From Kushneria indalinina DSM 14324 (GTDB lineage Bacteria > Pseudomonadota > Gammaproteobacteria > Pseudomonadales > Halomonadaceae): a stretch of 64,000 nt of DNA. The position numbers and the translations under genes were made by a program. Location: NCBI RefSeq assembly GCF_003385845.1, contig NZ_QRDJ01000007.1, forward strand, positions 124,001 through 188,000, in the 5' to 3' direction. Positions 7,912 through 17,152 of this stretch are shown here, piece by piece; within the stretch, counting starts at the first letter, position 1; every line of letters starts with the position of its first letter. The notes under the pieces are model-generated. The model did no database searches, was not told the DNA's origin, and was given only the letters and a program-made list of their open reading frames with translations.

Positions 7912-9369
7912 TCACTCCTCGTCAAAGCGCAGCGGCCCGGGGGGCTCGTCTGCTGACACAAACGGCGCGTGATGCTCGGTCTGCTGCGCCTCGCGTCCGC
8001 TCTGGGCGCTTTCCCTGACGCTTTCCGGCCAGGCCTTGCGGTTGCGCACCCCCAGCGCGTTGAGCCGCCCGGCCTGGGCGATCAGGCTGCCCTGCCCGTC
8101 GCGCAGCCGGTTCATCGCCTGGCGGTGGCTGTTGGTGGCGCGCTCAAGCTGGGTGCCCACCTCCTCCATGCTGGTGACGAAGCCGTGGCACTTCTCCAGC
8201 AGCTTCTCGGCGCGCGCCACGATTTCCCGGGCGTTGTCGTTCTGGCGCTCCAGCCGCCAGAGACCGGCCACCGTGCGCAGGCTGGCCAGCAGCGTGGAGG
8301 GCGTGACCAGCACGACGTGGCGGTCAAAGGCCTCATGAAAGAGCCGGTCATCGTGTTCGAACACCGCAGCAAAGGCGGGCTCGATGGGCATGAACAGAAA
8401 CACCATGTCCGGGGCATTGAGACCGGGCAGGCGCGCATAGCCCTTGTCGGAGAGCGTCTCGATGTGGCTGCGCACCGAGCGCAGGTGCCGGCGCATGGCC
8501 TGCTCGCGGGCCGCGTCGCTGTCGGCGGCCACCACCTCACCCCAAGCCGTCAGCGACACCTTGGCATCGATGATCAAATGGCGCGATTCGGGCAGATAAA
8601 TCACGGCGTCCGGGCGTGACCGCCCCTGGTCGTGGGTCAGGACCACCTCGCGCTCGTACTCGATGCCCTGTCTAAGCCCGGAACGCTCCAGCACCCGCTC
8701 GAGAATCAGCTCGCCCCAGCTGCCCTGCGATTTGCTATCGCCCTTGAGCGCCCGGGTCAGGTTGCTGGCGTCCTCACTCATCTGGCGATTGAGCCCGGCC
8801 AGATACTCCAGCTGCGTCGTGAGCTGGGTGCGGCTGTGCTGCTGCTCGCCGTGCAGGGTTTCAAGCCGGGCACGAAACTGTTCGATCTGCTCGCGTACTG
8901 GCGCCATCAGCGCGCTGACGCTCTCCTGAGAGTGGCGGGAAAACTGCTGCTGACGCTCGTCAAAGATGCGCCCGGCCAGGCGCTCGAACTCATGGGTCAG
9001 CTCCTGTCGGGCACTGCCCAGAAGGCTCAGGCGCTCCTCGAAATGGACCGTATCCCGCTGCTTTTCGGCCTCCAGTCGGGTGTAGCGCTCGCGGTAATCC
9101 AGCAGCGAATCGCTCACCTCCGCCAGGCGCTGCTCACGCTGCGACAGCTGCGCTCGCAGCTCCTGGGTATGGGTCTGTTCGCGCTCAAGCAGCGCCTCAC
9201 GCTCGGCCAGCATGCGTTCGGCTTCCCCGTACTGCTCACGCAGACGCTCCAGATCATCTTCAAGCGTTGCCATCAGTGCCCTATGGCTGTGACCACGCCA
9301 CCACAGCCCGGCGGCCACGACGAGGGCAGCGGTCATCACCATCAGGGAGATCAGCAGCGCACTATTCAT
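7912..9369 (-). CDS. rmuC: RmuC-family DNA recombination protein
   Basis: RmuC-like protein, a nuclease-like factor that in E. coli limits inversions at short inverted repeats. It has 485 residues: a single N-terminal membrane helix (LLISLMVMTAALVVAAGLWW), a long coiled coil (about residues 35-180), then the RmuC core with GSWGELILERVLERSGLRQGI, SRPDAVIYLP and LIIDAKVSL near residues 220-280. The last two carry the D...DxK type PD-(D/E)xK signature. The start at 9369 is preceded by GGAA with 6-nt spacing; TTG 9381 and ATG 9375 are in-frame alternatives. It stands alone and ends 18 bp from the glycerate kinase stop. Confidence 0.9.
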   Translation of the reverse strand: MNSALLISLMVMTAALVVAAGLWWRGHSHRALMATLEDDLERLREQYGEAERMLAEREALLEREQTHTQELRAQLSQREQRLAEVSDSLLDYRERYTRLEAEKQRDTVHFEERLSLLGSARQELTHEFERLAGRIFDERQQQFSRHSQESVSALMAPVREQIEQFRARLETLHGEQQHSRTQLTTQLEYLAGLNRQMSEDASNLTRALKGDSKSQGSWGELILERVLERSGLRQGIEYEREVVLTHDQGRSRPDAVIYLPESRHLIIDAKVSLTAWGEVVAADSDAAREQAMRRHLRSVRSHIETLSDKGYARLPGLNAPDMVFLFMPIEPAFAAVFEHDDRLFHEAFDRHVVLVTPSTLLASLRTVAGLWRLERQNDNAREIVARAEKLLEKCHGFVTSMEEVGTQLERATNSHRQAMNRLRDGQGSLIAQAGRLNALGVRNRKAWPESVRESAQSGREAQQTEHHAPFVSADEPPGPLRFDEE

Positions 9370-9616
9370 AAGCATTTCCAACGAGTCATGAGAACTTCCA
9401 ACAGGTCATGAGGGCTTCCGACCAGGCAGAACAACATCGGAGCGGCCAGCTTAACCGAGCCCCAACGCCTGTGCATCCGTGACAAAACGGCTTGATTAGC
9501 AGGTACTGCATGCACGATAGCAAGGCGGCGTCTACGCTTGAGTCACGTTTTCGTAGCGGCCTAACCATGACATGGCCCTGCTGCAGGAATCAGGTTCTCA
9601 AGGAGGTATTGTCCCC

Positions 9617-10612
9617 ATGGAAACGATTCAACTCCCCAACAGCGATCTCAAGCCGTCGCGCATTGCGCTGGGCACCTGGGCCATCGGCGGCTGGAAATGG
9701 GGCGGCACTGACGAAAAGCAGTCGATCGCCACTGTCCAGAGCGCCGTGGAGCGCGGTATTACCTGTATCGATACCGCCGCGGTCTACGGCTTTGGTGAAT
9801 CCGAGCGTCTGGTCGGCAAGGCCCTCAAGGAAGGCGGCATTCGCGATCAGGCAGTGCTGGCCACCAAGTGCGGCCTGAACTGGAACGATGACGGCCCGTA
9901 CCGTGATGCCAGCCGCGGTCGTATCGAGCAGGAGATCAACGACAGCCTCAAGCGGCTGCAGACCGACTACATCGATCTATACCAGCTGCACTGGCCGGAC
10001 CCGACCGTTGACGTCGAGGAAGCCGCCACGGTGCTCAAGGAATTGAAGGAAAGCGGCAAGATCCGGGCGGTCGGTGTGTCCAACTTCTCGGTCGAGCAGA
10101 TGCGGGCCTTTGAGAAGATCTGCCCGCTGTCGACCATGCAGCCGCCCTACAACCTGTTCGAGCGCGACATCGAGAGCAGCATCCTGCCGGCCGTTCGTGA
10201 AGATGGCGTGGGCACGCTGACCTACGGCGCCCTGTGCCGCGGTCTGCTCTCCGGCAAGATGAATCGCGACACCACCTTCAACGGTGACGACCTGCGCAAA
10301 AGTGATCCCAAGTTTCAGTCGCCGCGCTTTGAGCAGTACATCAGTGCGGTCGAAAAACTCGACGCCTACGCCCAGGAGCACTACAACAAGCGCGTACTGC
10401 ACCTGGCCCTGCGCTGGCTGCTCGACCAACCGGGCGTCTCGGTCGCGCTGTGGGGTGCTCGCCGCCCGGACCAGCTCGACCCGGCCAACGAAGTGATGGG
10501 CTGGTCGCTTGATGACAAGGCAATGCGCGACATCGATGCCATCCTCTCTGAGTGCATCACCGACCCGGTCGGGCCGGAATTCATGGCGCCGCCGACGAGG
10601 AACGAGGCATAA
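9617..10612 (+). CDS. Aldo/keto reductase
   Basis: NADPH-dependent oxidoreductase of the AKR superfamily with a TIM-barrel fold, 331 residues. The catalytic tetrad is visible: Asp in CIDTAAVYG and its Tyr, Lys in LATKCG, and His in YQLHWPD. The C-terminal cofactor region WGARRPDQL is also typical. A strong AAGGAGG 12 nt upstream and the family N-terminus fix the ATG at 9617. It is followed at 165 bp by two PfpI-type genes, suggesting a carbonyl or oxidative-stress cluster, though the substrate is unknown. Confidence 0.9.
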   Translation: METIQLPNSDLKPSRIALGTWAIGGWKWGGTDEKQSIATVQSAVERGITCIDTAAVYGFGESERLVGKALKEGGIRDQAVLATKCGLNWNDDGPYRDASRGRIEQEINDSLKRLQTDYIDLYQLHWPDPTVDVEEAATVLKELKESGKIRAVGVSNFSVEQMRAFEKICPLSTMQPPYNLFERDIESSILPAVREDGVGTLTYGALCRGLLSGKMNRDTTFNGDDLRKSDPKFQSPRFEQYISAVEKLDAYAQEHYNKRVLHLALRWLLDQPGVSVALWGARRPDQLDPANEVMGWSLDDKAMRDIDAILSECITDPVGPEFMAPPTRNEA

Positions 10613-10777
10613 GGCGACGGGGCGCAAGGCAACACGACGGTGGCGCCGAAAGGGATGGCGCCGCCGATGAAAAACGAGGTGCAAAAGATCCGCGCCTCTT
10701 GAAAGTTCTTCCCGTCGACCGCAGGTCAATGGGTAGATCGTTATCACATGAACCACCAAAGGAATGGGGGGAAGCAC

Positions 10778-11341
10778 ATGAATCAGGATCTGATGGGTGT
10801 CCGCGTTGCCATCATGGCCACCGACGGGTTTGAAGAGTCCGAGCTTGCCGTACCGCAGGCCACACTGACCGCACAGGGCATTGAAGTCCACGTCGTCTCG
10901 CCCGAGCACGGCACCATTCGTGCCTGGGCCGAAACCCAGTGGGGCGAGGGGTATCCGGTCGACAAGAGCCTTGATGAAGTCAGCTCGCACGATTACCAGG
11001 CGCTGGTCCTGCCGGGCGGTGTCATCAACCCCGACAACCTGCGCACCAACGAGAAGGCACTGACCTTCGCCCGCGGTTTCTTCGAGGAAGGCAAGCCGGT
11101 CGGCGCCATCTGCCACGGTGCCTGGACGCTGATCAATGCCGGCGTGGTCGATGGCCGCCGCATGACGTCGGTTCCGGCACTGCGCAAGGATCTGGAAAAT
11201 GCCGGCGCGAAGTGGGAAGACAGCGAAGTCGTCTGCGACAGCGCGTTTGTCACCAGTCGCCTGCCGAAGGATCTGGATGCCTTTTGCAACAAGATGATCG
11301 AGGAAATCCACGAAGGCCGTCATCGCAAGCAGCACGCGTAA
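10778..11341 (+). CDS. PfpI/DJ-1 superfamily protein, copy 1
   Basis: A 187-residue class I glutamine-amidotransferase-like protein of the YhbO/PfpI group. It carries the nucleophile elbow AICHGAW (Cys near residue 113) and the conserved acidic residue in DGFEESEL. Family members have been described as proteases, glyoxalases or protein deglycases, and the enzymatic role is debated. The start with GGGGGAAG upstream is preferred over ATG 10748. It shares most of its sequence with the next gene, a tandem duplication. Confidence 0.88.
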   Translation: MNQDLMGVRVAIMATDGFEESELAVPQATLTAQGIEVHVVSPEHGTIRAWAETQWGEGYPVDKSLDEVSSHDYQALVLPGGVINPDNLRTNEKALTFARGFFEEGKPVGAICHGAWTLINAGVVDGRRMTSVPALRKDLENAGAKWEDSEVVCDSAFVTSRLPKDLDAFCNKMIEEIHEGRHRKQHA

Positions 11342-11391
11342 GACGCGCCCGATAGCCAACATTCAATGTCCAGGATAAGGAGCGTTCTGAC

Positions 11392-11952
11392 ATGAGCGAA
11401 TTGAAAGGCACGAAGGTCGCCATTCTGGCCACCGACGGTTTTGAAGAGTCCGAGCTTGCCTCGCCGAAAAAGGCGCTGGAAGCCCAGAGCATCGAGGTTC
11501 ACGTGGTCTCGCCCAAAAAGCACGGCATCGTGGCCTGGGCGGAAACCGACTGGGGCGATGAGTATCCGGTCGACAAGGTCCTCGAGGAAGTCAGCGCTGA
11601 TGACTACGACGCACTGATGCTGCCCGGCGGCCACTTCAACCCGGACACGCTGCGTACCAATGACAAGGCGCTGAGCTTTGTGCGCGATTTCTTCAAGGCC
11701 GGCAAGCCAGTCGGTGCGATCTGCCATGCGCCCTGGATTCTGATCAACGCCGAAGTGGTCGACGGCCGTCGCATGACGTCCGTGCCCACTATCGCGCAGG
11801 ATCTGAAAAATGCCGGCGCCCAGTGGGAAGACAGCGAAGTGGTCTGCGACAGCGCACTGGTCACCAGCCGTACGCCGAAGGATCTCAACGCCTTCAACAA
11901 CAAGTTGATTGAAGAGATCAAGGAAGGGCGTCACAAAAAGCAGCACGCCTGA
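11392..11952 (+). CDS. PfpI/DJ-1 superfamily protein, copy 2
   Basis: A 186-residue tandem paralogue of the preceding gene, 50 bp downstream. Motifs are the same (DGFEESELA, AICHAPW with the nucleophile Cys, VDGRRMTSVP, and a shared ending in KQHA). The differences cluster around the elbow, where CHAPW (the more usual PfpI form) replaces CHGAW, so substrate preferences may have diverged. AAGGAG lies 11 nt before the ATG. A strong terminator follows at 11996, closing the transcription unit. Confidence 0.88.
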   Translation: MSELKGTKVAILATDGFEESELASPKKALEAQSIEVHVVSPKKHGIVAWAETDWGDEYPVDKVLEEVSADDYDALMLPGGHFNPDTLRTNDKALSFVRDFFKAGKPVGAICHAPWILINAEVVDGRRMTSVPTIAQDLKNAGAQWEDSEVVCDSALVTSRTPKDLNAFNNKLIEEIKEGRHKKQHA

Positions 11953-11995
11953 TACCGCAACATCACGTGCCACGCGCACGGGTTGTGAGCATCCG

Positions 11996-12026
11996 CCGGC
12001 ACCTCAAACGAGGTGCCGGTTTTTTG
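11996..12026 (+). terminator. Intrinsic terminator after the PfpI pair
   Basis: CCGGCACCT / AGGTGCCGG stem with a 6-nt loop and a following run of six T. Confidence 0.9.
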
Positions 12027-12167
12027 TTTGAAACAATGCAGAACACTTCCCATCGATTCAGGCCATGACCACACCGGGTAGTATTACCTCATTTCATGTC
12101 GGCACGGATGCAACCATTTTCCTCGGCGCCCATCAAAAACCAGGAACAACATGACAGGAAGTCATTG

Positions 12168-13826
12168 ATGCATATCGTGTTATTGGCCTTATCACTGATT
12201 CTGGTCGCCGCCGGCAGCGGCATACTGGCCCGGTTCATGCCGCGCATTCCCCTGCCCATTTTACAGATCGCGATCGGCGCTTTGCTTGCCGGGTTGAACA
12301 CCCCGCTGGATATCAATCTGGAACCCGAAACCTTCATGCTGCTGTTCGTGCCGCCGCTGTTGTTTGCTGACGCCTGGCAGTTTCCCCAGCGTGAGCTGAC
12401 CTCGCTGCGCCATCCGATTATCGCGCTGGCCGTGGGACTGGTGCTGTTTACTGTCGTGGGCGCGGGCTTTTTGATCCACTGGCTGTTGCCCAACCTGCCG
12501 CTGGCGGTGTGCTTTGCCCTCGCGGCCATCCTGTCACCGACCGATGCCGTGGCGGTATCGGCGATTTCCGGCAAGCTGGGTGTACCGCCGCGGTTGATGC
12601 ACATCCTTGAGGGCGAGTCGCTGATGAACGATGCCTCGGCGCTGGTATCACTCAAGTTTGCCGTGGCCGCGGCCATGACCGGCGCCTTCTCGTTTGGCCA
12701 GGTCAGCCTGCAGTTTGCCCTGATCACCTTCATCGGTATCTCGGTCGGTATCGGTCTTGCCTTCATCTTCTCGACCATCCGTCGCAAGCTGATCGACAGA
12801 CGCGGGACCGAATCCTCGACCGAAATCCTGCTGGTCATGCTGATGATCCCCTTTGCCGCCTACCTGATTGCCGAACATCTGGAAGGTTCGGGTATTCTGG
12901 CCGCCGTCTCGGCCGGCATTACCATCAATCGCACCGAGCTCAAGCGCTACGCCCAGACCCGCACCCGCATGCAGATGAACCATTTTTGGGAAATTCTGAC
13001 CTTCTTGCTCAATGCGATGGTGTTTCTGCTGCTGGGCCTTCAGCTGCCCGACATCATCGGCGGGGCCATCGAAGTCTCGCTCAATAACGCCCGCAGCTTC
13101 AGCCTGGCGGAACTGGTGTTTTATGTGGTGGTGATCTCGCTGGCCCTGATGCTGCTGCGCCTTTTCTGGATCATGGGGGCGGTCTATCTCTCCAGGCTCT
13201 CATCACGGCGGCGTCGCTCGGCACACGTGCCGCTTTCCAGTGGCGTCATGGCCGTGGGCACGATGGCCGGCATTCGCGGCACCATTACCCTGGCCGCGGC
13301 GCTCTCGCTGCCGCTGACGCTGCCCGGCGGCGAGCCTTTCCCGGGCCGCGATCTGGTGATCTTTCTGGCCACCGGCGTCATCCTCTTCACGCTGTTGCTG
13401 GGCAGCATCACCCTGCCCCTGCTGCTGCGACGCATGGACAAGCCCGATGACAGCTGGCGCGATGAAGAAGCTCGCTCGGCGCGCCACGCCGCCTCACTTG
13501 CGGCCATCGAGGCCATCGAAAGCTGGTATCACGAGGCGCAGAAAACGCATGAGTCGGAGATCGAGCGCTCGACACTGACCGAGGTCAGCGCCCGCATGAT
13601 CAGCTATTACCGCAACCTGATGACCATCAATGACAAGCGCTCGAGTTCCGAGCGTCACGAGTATGACCAGCGCTTTTCCCGCGAGATGCGCCTGACAGCC
13701 ATACGCGCCGAGCGACGCGAGTACTACCGTCTGCGCTCGATCCACCAGATCGATGACGACACGCTGCGACGACTGGTGCGCGAACTGGATCTGGTCGAGA
13801 TGGCGCTGGCCTCAAGCGCCAGGTAG
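12168..13826 (+). CDS. CPA1-family Na+/H+ antiporter
   Basis: Inner-membrane cation/proton antiporter (NhaP/YjcE-like) of 552 residues, close to E. coli YjcE (549). Around 12 membrane segments are followed by a cytoplasmic tail (from about 430) rich in Glu, Arg and His. CPA1 hallmarks are LSPTDAVAVS near residues 121-130 (ion-binding Asp), EGESLMNDASA near 147-157, and MAGIRGTITLAAA near 365. Start chosen at 12168 (MHIVLLALSL) because AGGAAG lies 6 nt upstream and the membrane segment begins there; the in-frame ATG 12096 would add a hydrophilic extension. A role in sodium or pH homeostasis fits a halophile. Confidence 0.9.
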   Translation: MHIVLLALSLILVAAGSGILARFMPRIPLPILQIAIGALLAGLNTPLDINLEPETFMLLFVPPLLFADAWQFPQRELTSLRHPIIALAVGLVLFTVVGAGFLIHWLLPNLPLAVCFALAAILSPTDAVAVSAISGKLGVPPRLMHILEGESLMNDASALVSLKFAVAAAMTGAFSFGQVSLQFALITFIGISVGIGLAFIFSTIRRKLIDRRGTESSTEILLVMLMIPFAAYLIAEHLEGSGILAAVSAGITINRTELKRYAQTRTRMQMNHFWEILTFLLNAMVFLLLGLQLPDIIGGAIEVSLNNARSFSLAELVFYVVVISLALMLLRLFWIMGAVYLSRLSSRRRRSAHVPLSSGVMAVGTMAGIRGTITLAAALSLPLTLPGGEPFPGRDLVIFLATGVILFTLLLGSITLPLLLRRMDKPDDSWRDEEARSARHAASLAAIEAIESWYHEAQKTHESEIERSTLTEVSARMISYYRNLMTINDKRSSSERHEYDQRFSREMRLTAIRAERREYYRLRSIHQIDDDTLRRLVRELDLVEMALASSAR

Positions 13827-13921
13827 GACGATGCTGGTGATATCCGCCTGTCCCTTGCTATAAAGGGGCAGGACTGTATTGATGTTTTGTCATGCGCTCC
13901 TTACAACAAGGATAAAACCTC

Positions 13922-14545
13922 ATGAACCAGCTCTCTTCCTCGCGCAGCAGTGATCAACGCTTGAGCCCACTGCTGCGGGCACTGCTGCTGTTCGATCGCG
14001 CGCTGGGCCTGATCGAACGCACCATTGTTGCCGGCAGCATCCTACTCATGGCGTTTCTGGTCAGCGCTCACGTCGTGGGCAACATTGTCTTCGGTCAGGG
14101 CATCACCGGCACCTATGAAATCACCGAGATGCTGATTGTGATCATTACCTTTGTGGGTGTGGGCTACGCCGCACGTCACGCTCGTCATATCAGCATGTCG
14201 GCGTTCTATGAACAGCTCAGCGGCCAACGCCGCAAGGCACTGCTGGTGCTGATCTGTCTGGGCACGGCGGTTCTGATGTTCTACTTCAGCTACAAGTCCA
14301 TCGAGTACGTCGCAACGATCCACGATCGCGGCCGTACCAGTGCCTCGCTGCAGATGCCGCTATGGATCATTTATCTCGCCCTGCCCGCCGGTTTTGCGCT
14401 GGCCGGCATTCAGTATGTGCTGACCATTATTCGTAATCTGACAAGCCCCGGCATCTGGCGCTCTCTTACCGAACAGGAGGATTACAGCGATGTGCCGGTG
14501 GCCGGCAGCGCAGCCGAAGGCGCCAGCACGACACGCGATCGATAA
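13922..14545 (+). CDS. dctQ: TRAP transporter small permease, DctQ type
   Basis: Small membrane subunit of a tripartite ATP-independent periplasmic transporter, 207 residues with four membrane helices between about residues 35 and 175, as in the DctQ family. The family-typical stretch GITGTYEITEMLIV and the HARHISMS segment are visible. AAGGA precedes the ATG. The large permease follows after 99 bp containing a tandem repeat. The C-terminal 40 residues are hydrophilic and acidic. Confidence 0.88.
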   Translation: MNQLSSSRSSDQRLSPLLRALLLFDRALGLIERTIVAGSILLMAFLVSAHVVGNIVFGQGITGTYEITEMLIVIITFVGVGYAARHARHISMSAFYEQLSGQRRKALLVLICLGTAVLMFYFSYKSIEYVATIHDRGRTSASLQMPLWIIYLALPAGFALAGIQYVLTIIRNLTSPGIWRSLTEQEDYSDVPVAGSAAEGASTTRDR

Positions 14546-14557
14546 TCACGCGCGTGG

Positions 14558-14627
14558 CGTTGATCACAATGATTCGATAGCGACAGCTCGATAACGACAA
14601 TTCGATAGCGACAAGCTGATGACAACA
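14558..14627 (+). repeat. 14-bp tandem repeat between dctQ and dctM
   Basis: Four consecutive 14-nt units run from 14572 to 14627: ATTCGATAGCGACA, GCTCGATAACGACA, ATTCGATAGCGACA (identical to the first), and the weaker AGCTGATGACAACA. A degenerate fifth unit may precede them at 14558. The array fills most of the 99-nt gap between two genes that usually abut. A role in mRNA processing or differential expression is possible but unproven. Confidence 0.85.
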
Positions 14628-14644
14628 ATACGAGGGGAGAGATC

Positions 14645-15928
14645 ATGCTGACAGGGCTTGGTGTGCTCATGCTCGTGCTGCTGCTGCTGGGGTTTCCCAT
14701 GATGGTGCCCCTGGCAGCCGGCACGCTCTATATGATGTTTACCGGCATGACCTTTTTCGGGCCGGATCAGGCGGTCAGCTGGATGATCAATGGTGTCGGC
14801 AGCTGGGTACTGGCGGCCGTACCGATGTTCATTTTTGCCGCCGATATTTTGACCAAGGGCCATACGGCCAATCGATTGCTGGACGTGGTGGATGCCTTCA
14901 CCCGCCATCTGCGCGGCGGTCTGCCCATTACCACCGCTGCGTCCTGCGCCCTGTTCGGTGCCGTTTCCGGTTCTACCCAGGCCACCGTGGTGGCCATGGG
15001 CGGGCCGATGCGCCCCCGCCTGCTCAAAAAGGGATATTCCGACTCCTTTACGCTGGCACTGATCATCAATGCCAGTGATGTCGCCCTGCTGATCCCGCCC
15101 AGTATCGGCTTCATTATCTATGGCGTGGCGATGCAGACCTCGATCGGCGATCTCTTTCTGGCCGGTATTCTGCCGGGACTTCTGATCATGACGATGTTTG
15201 CGATCTACTGCTGGATCGACGCTCGCCTGAAGGGCATCAAGCCGGACCCGAAGGCATCATGGCGCGAGCGGGGGCTTGCCATTCGCCGCGTCATCCTGCC
15301 GCTGGGCTTTCCAATTCTGGTGGTCGGCGGTATCTATGGGGGCTTTTTCAGCGCCGTTGAGGCCTCGGCGGTAGCGGTGGCCTATGCCCTGTTGCTGGAA
15401 GTGGTGATCTACCGTCAGGTCTCGATTCGCGATCTGGGCAGCCTGGCACTTTCGACCGGCATGATTACCGGCGTGGTCTTTATTCTGGTGGCGGTCGGGG
15501 CGGCATTTTCCCAGGCGCTGGCAACCGCCGGCGTGCCGCAGCAGATACTGGCACCGATGATCGAAAGTATCGGCGACAATCAGTTTCTGGCACTGCTTCT
15601 GATTGCCGTGGCCTTTTTCATCGGCTGCATGTTTGTCGACCCCATCGTGGTGATCCTGATTCTGGTCCCCATCTTCAAGCCGCTGGTGCAGTCGACCGGG
15701 CTGGACCCGATACACGTCGGGGTCATCGTGACCCTGCAGGCGGCCATCGGTTCAGCCACGCCGCCTTTTGGCTGCGATATCTTTACCGCCATTGCCGTCT
15801 TTCGCCGCCCCTATCTGGAGGTCATTCGAGGCACGCCGCCCTTTATCCTCATTTTGCTGCTGGCCACGCTGATTCTGATTGTCTTTCCGCAGATTTCGCT
15901 GCTGCTGCCCTCGCTGGGCGGCGACTGA
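14645..15928 (+). CDS. dctM: TRAP transporter large permease, DctM type
   Basis: Large membrane subunit that carries the substrate with Na+ symport, 427 residues with about 12 membrane segments. Family motifs include GFPMMVPLAAG near the start, AASCALFGAVSGSTQATVVAMG near 95-115, PPSIGFIIYGV near 147, and FVDPIVVILILVP near 325. GAGGGGAGAG lies 8 nt before the ATG. The substrate-binding protein is encoded on the opposite strand just beyond the 3' end. The substrate (dicarboxylate, sugar acid or similar) cannot be deduced. Confidence 0.92.
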   Translation: MLTGLGVLMLVLLLLGFPMMVPLAAGTLYMMFTGMTFFGPDQAVSWMINGVGSWVLAAVPMFIFAADILTKGHTANRLLDVVDAFTRHLRGGLPITTAASCALFGAVSGSTQATVVAMGGPMRPRLLKKGYSDSFTLALIINASDVALLIPPSIGFIIYGVAMQTSIGDLFLAGILPGLLIMTMFAIYCWIDARLKGIKPDPKASWRERGLAIRRVILPLGFPILVVGGIYGGFFSAVEASAVAVAYALLLEVVIYRQVSIRDLGSLALSTGMITGVVFILVAVGAAFSQALATAGVPQQILAPMIESIGDNQFLALLLIAVAFFIGCMFVDPIVVILILVPIFKPLVQSTGLDPIHVGVIVTLQAAIGSATPPFGCDIFTAIAVFRRPYLEVIRGTPPFILILLLATLILIVFPQISLLLPSLGGD

Positions 15929-15976
15929 ATACCGGCCGTACCGTGGTTGATACCACACCGTGATTGATCTCTTCGG

Positions 15977-15998
15977 GCAGGCTCCAGGCCTGCTTTTT
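15977..15998 (+). terminator. Terminator after dctM
   Basis: GCAGGC-TCCAG-GCCTGC stem followed by five T, about 50 nt past the dctM stop. Confidence 0.8.
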
Positions 15999-16042
15999 CA
16001 TGTCTTTAAAAGGAAAGCAAACCCGGGGCTGATCGCACTGTA

Positions 16043-16077
16043 AAAAAACGCCCGCAGACAGAGTCTGCGGGCGTTTT
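16043..16077. terminator. Bidirectional terminator between dctM and dctP
   Basis: A 12-bp perfect stem (AACGCCCGCAGA / TCTGCGGGCGTT) with a 5-nt loop. There is an A-run on its left (a T-run for the minus strand) and TTTT on its right, so it can stop transcription from both converging units. Confidence 0.9.
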
Positions 16078-16099
16078 GTACGCTCAGGTACCTGGTCTA

Positions 16100-17152
16100 T
16101 CAGGACGTCTGATCGCTGTCGTCAGTGTCACTGGAGCCGGACTGGCTCTCCTCGACCTGCTTGAGCAGAATATCCAGTGCCTGCTGGCCACGCTCACCGA
16201 CCATATCGACATACTCTTGACGCACCGGGCGGGCGAGCTCGCGGAAGCGGCTGCGCTCTTCCCCATTGAGGCGGATGATATTGATGTCGCTGTTGTCCTG
16301 GATGGTTTCAAGACGCTCGGCGTTGAACTGCGTCTGGATGTCGTGGCCATTGTGTACCATCTCATCCAGCGTGGACTGCAGCACCGCCTGCTGATCATCG
16401 GGAAGCGCTTCGTACCAGTCCTGATTGGCGATCAGATTGCCGATGAACTGCGCCTGCTCGGCGAAGATCATGTAGTCCTGTACTTCGTAAAAGCCCATGT
16501 TTTCATGGGCAAAAACCGGCTGGATATTGCCCTCGGCCTGGCCCTGCTGGAGCGCGCTGTAAAGCTCGCCGTAGGCAATGGTAATGGGCGCGGCGCCGTA
16601 GGCCTGATAGGTGGCGCGCAGCAGGCTGTTGTCCATGACGCGAATCTGCAGGCCCTTCATGTCCTCGGGGGTGCGAATCTCCTTGTTGGCAGTCCACACC
16701 TGGAAGCCTTCAGGGACGGCCGCCAGCGGCACCAGCCCACGGCTGCGAAACGACTGCTGCCACGCGTCGCTTTGCATGAACGCATCGGAGTTGAGAATCT
16801 CCGCCGTTTCCAGCTGATCGTTGGGCATGACGTAGTTGAGACTCATCAACTGACTTTCCGGCACCGTGCCGCCCAGAAAGCCCGACCCGAAGGAGATGGG
16901 AATGGCGCCACTTTGCAGCGCGTCATACAGCGCCGAATAGTTCGAGCCCCAGACCCCGTAGGGGAGGATCTGGATGGTGATGTCCCCGTCACTCTTTTCT
17001 TCGATCAGATCCTTGAAGGCTTCTGCGTAGGCGTACTGGACACTGCCCTCGGTCTCTTCAAGGCCAAAGCGCCAGGTGTCGGCGAGCGCCGAGGAAGCCG
17101 CCCCCATCATCGAAAGGGCAAACACGCCGGTCACGACATTACGAATCTGCAT
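16100..17152 (-). CDS. dctP: TRAP transporter substrate-binding protein, DctP type
   Basis: Periplasmic receptor of the TRAP system, 350 residues, with signal peptide cleaved near SSALA-DTW. The family motif GLQIRVMDN lies near residue 190 and carries the conserved arginine that in DctP proteins salt-bridges the substrate carboxylate. QQGQAEGNIQPV near 225 is also typical. The C-terminus ends in a Ser/Asp/Glu-rich tail (SGSSDTDDSD), as often seen in halophile exported proteins. The gene is convergent with dctQM instead of leading the operon, but no other TRAP receptor is nearby, so it is the likely partner. AAAGG lies 8 nt before the ATG. Confidence 0.9.
   Translation of the reverse strand: MQIRNVVTGVFALSMMGAASSALADTWRFGLEETEGSVQYAYAEAFKDLIEEKSDGDITIQILPYGVWGSNYSALYDALQSGAIPISFGSGFLGGTVPESQLMSLNYVMPNDQLETAEILNSDAFMQSDAWQQSFRSRGLVPLAAVPEGFQVWTANKEIRTPEDMKGLQIRVMDNSLLRATYQAYGAAPITIAYGELYSALQQGQAEGNIQPVFAHENMGFYEVQDYMIFAEQAQFIGNLIANQDWYEALPDDQQAVLQSTLDEMVHNGHDIQTQFNAERLETIQDNSDINIIRLNGEERSRFRELARPVRQEYVDMVGERGQQALDILLKQVEESQSGSSDTDDSDQTS

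Noticed and set aside
9977-11362. A 461-codon minus-strand frame opposite the aldo/keto reductase and first PfpI gene
   Set aside because: It spans two well-supported genes and their gap, and has no recognisable domain.
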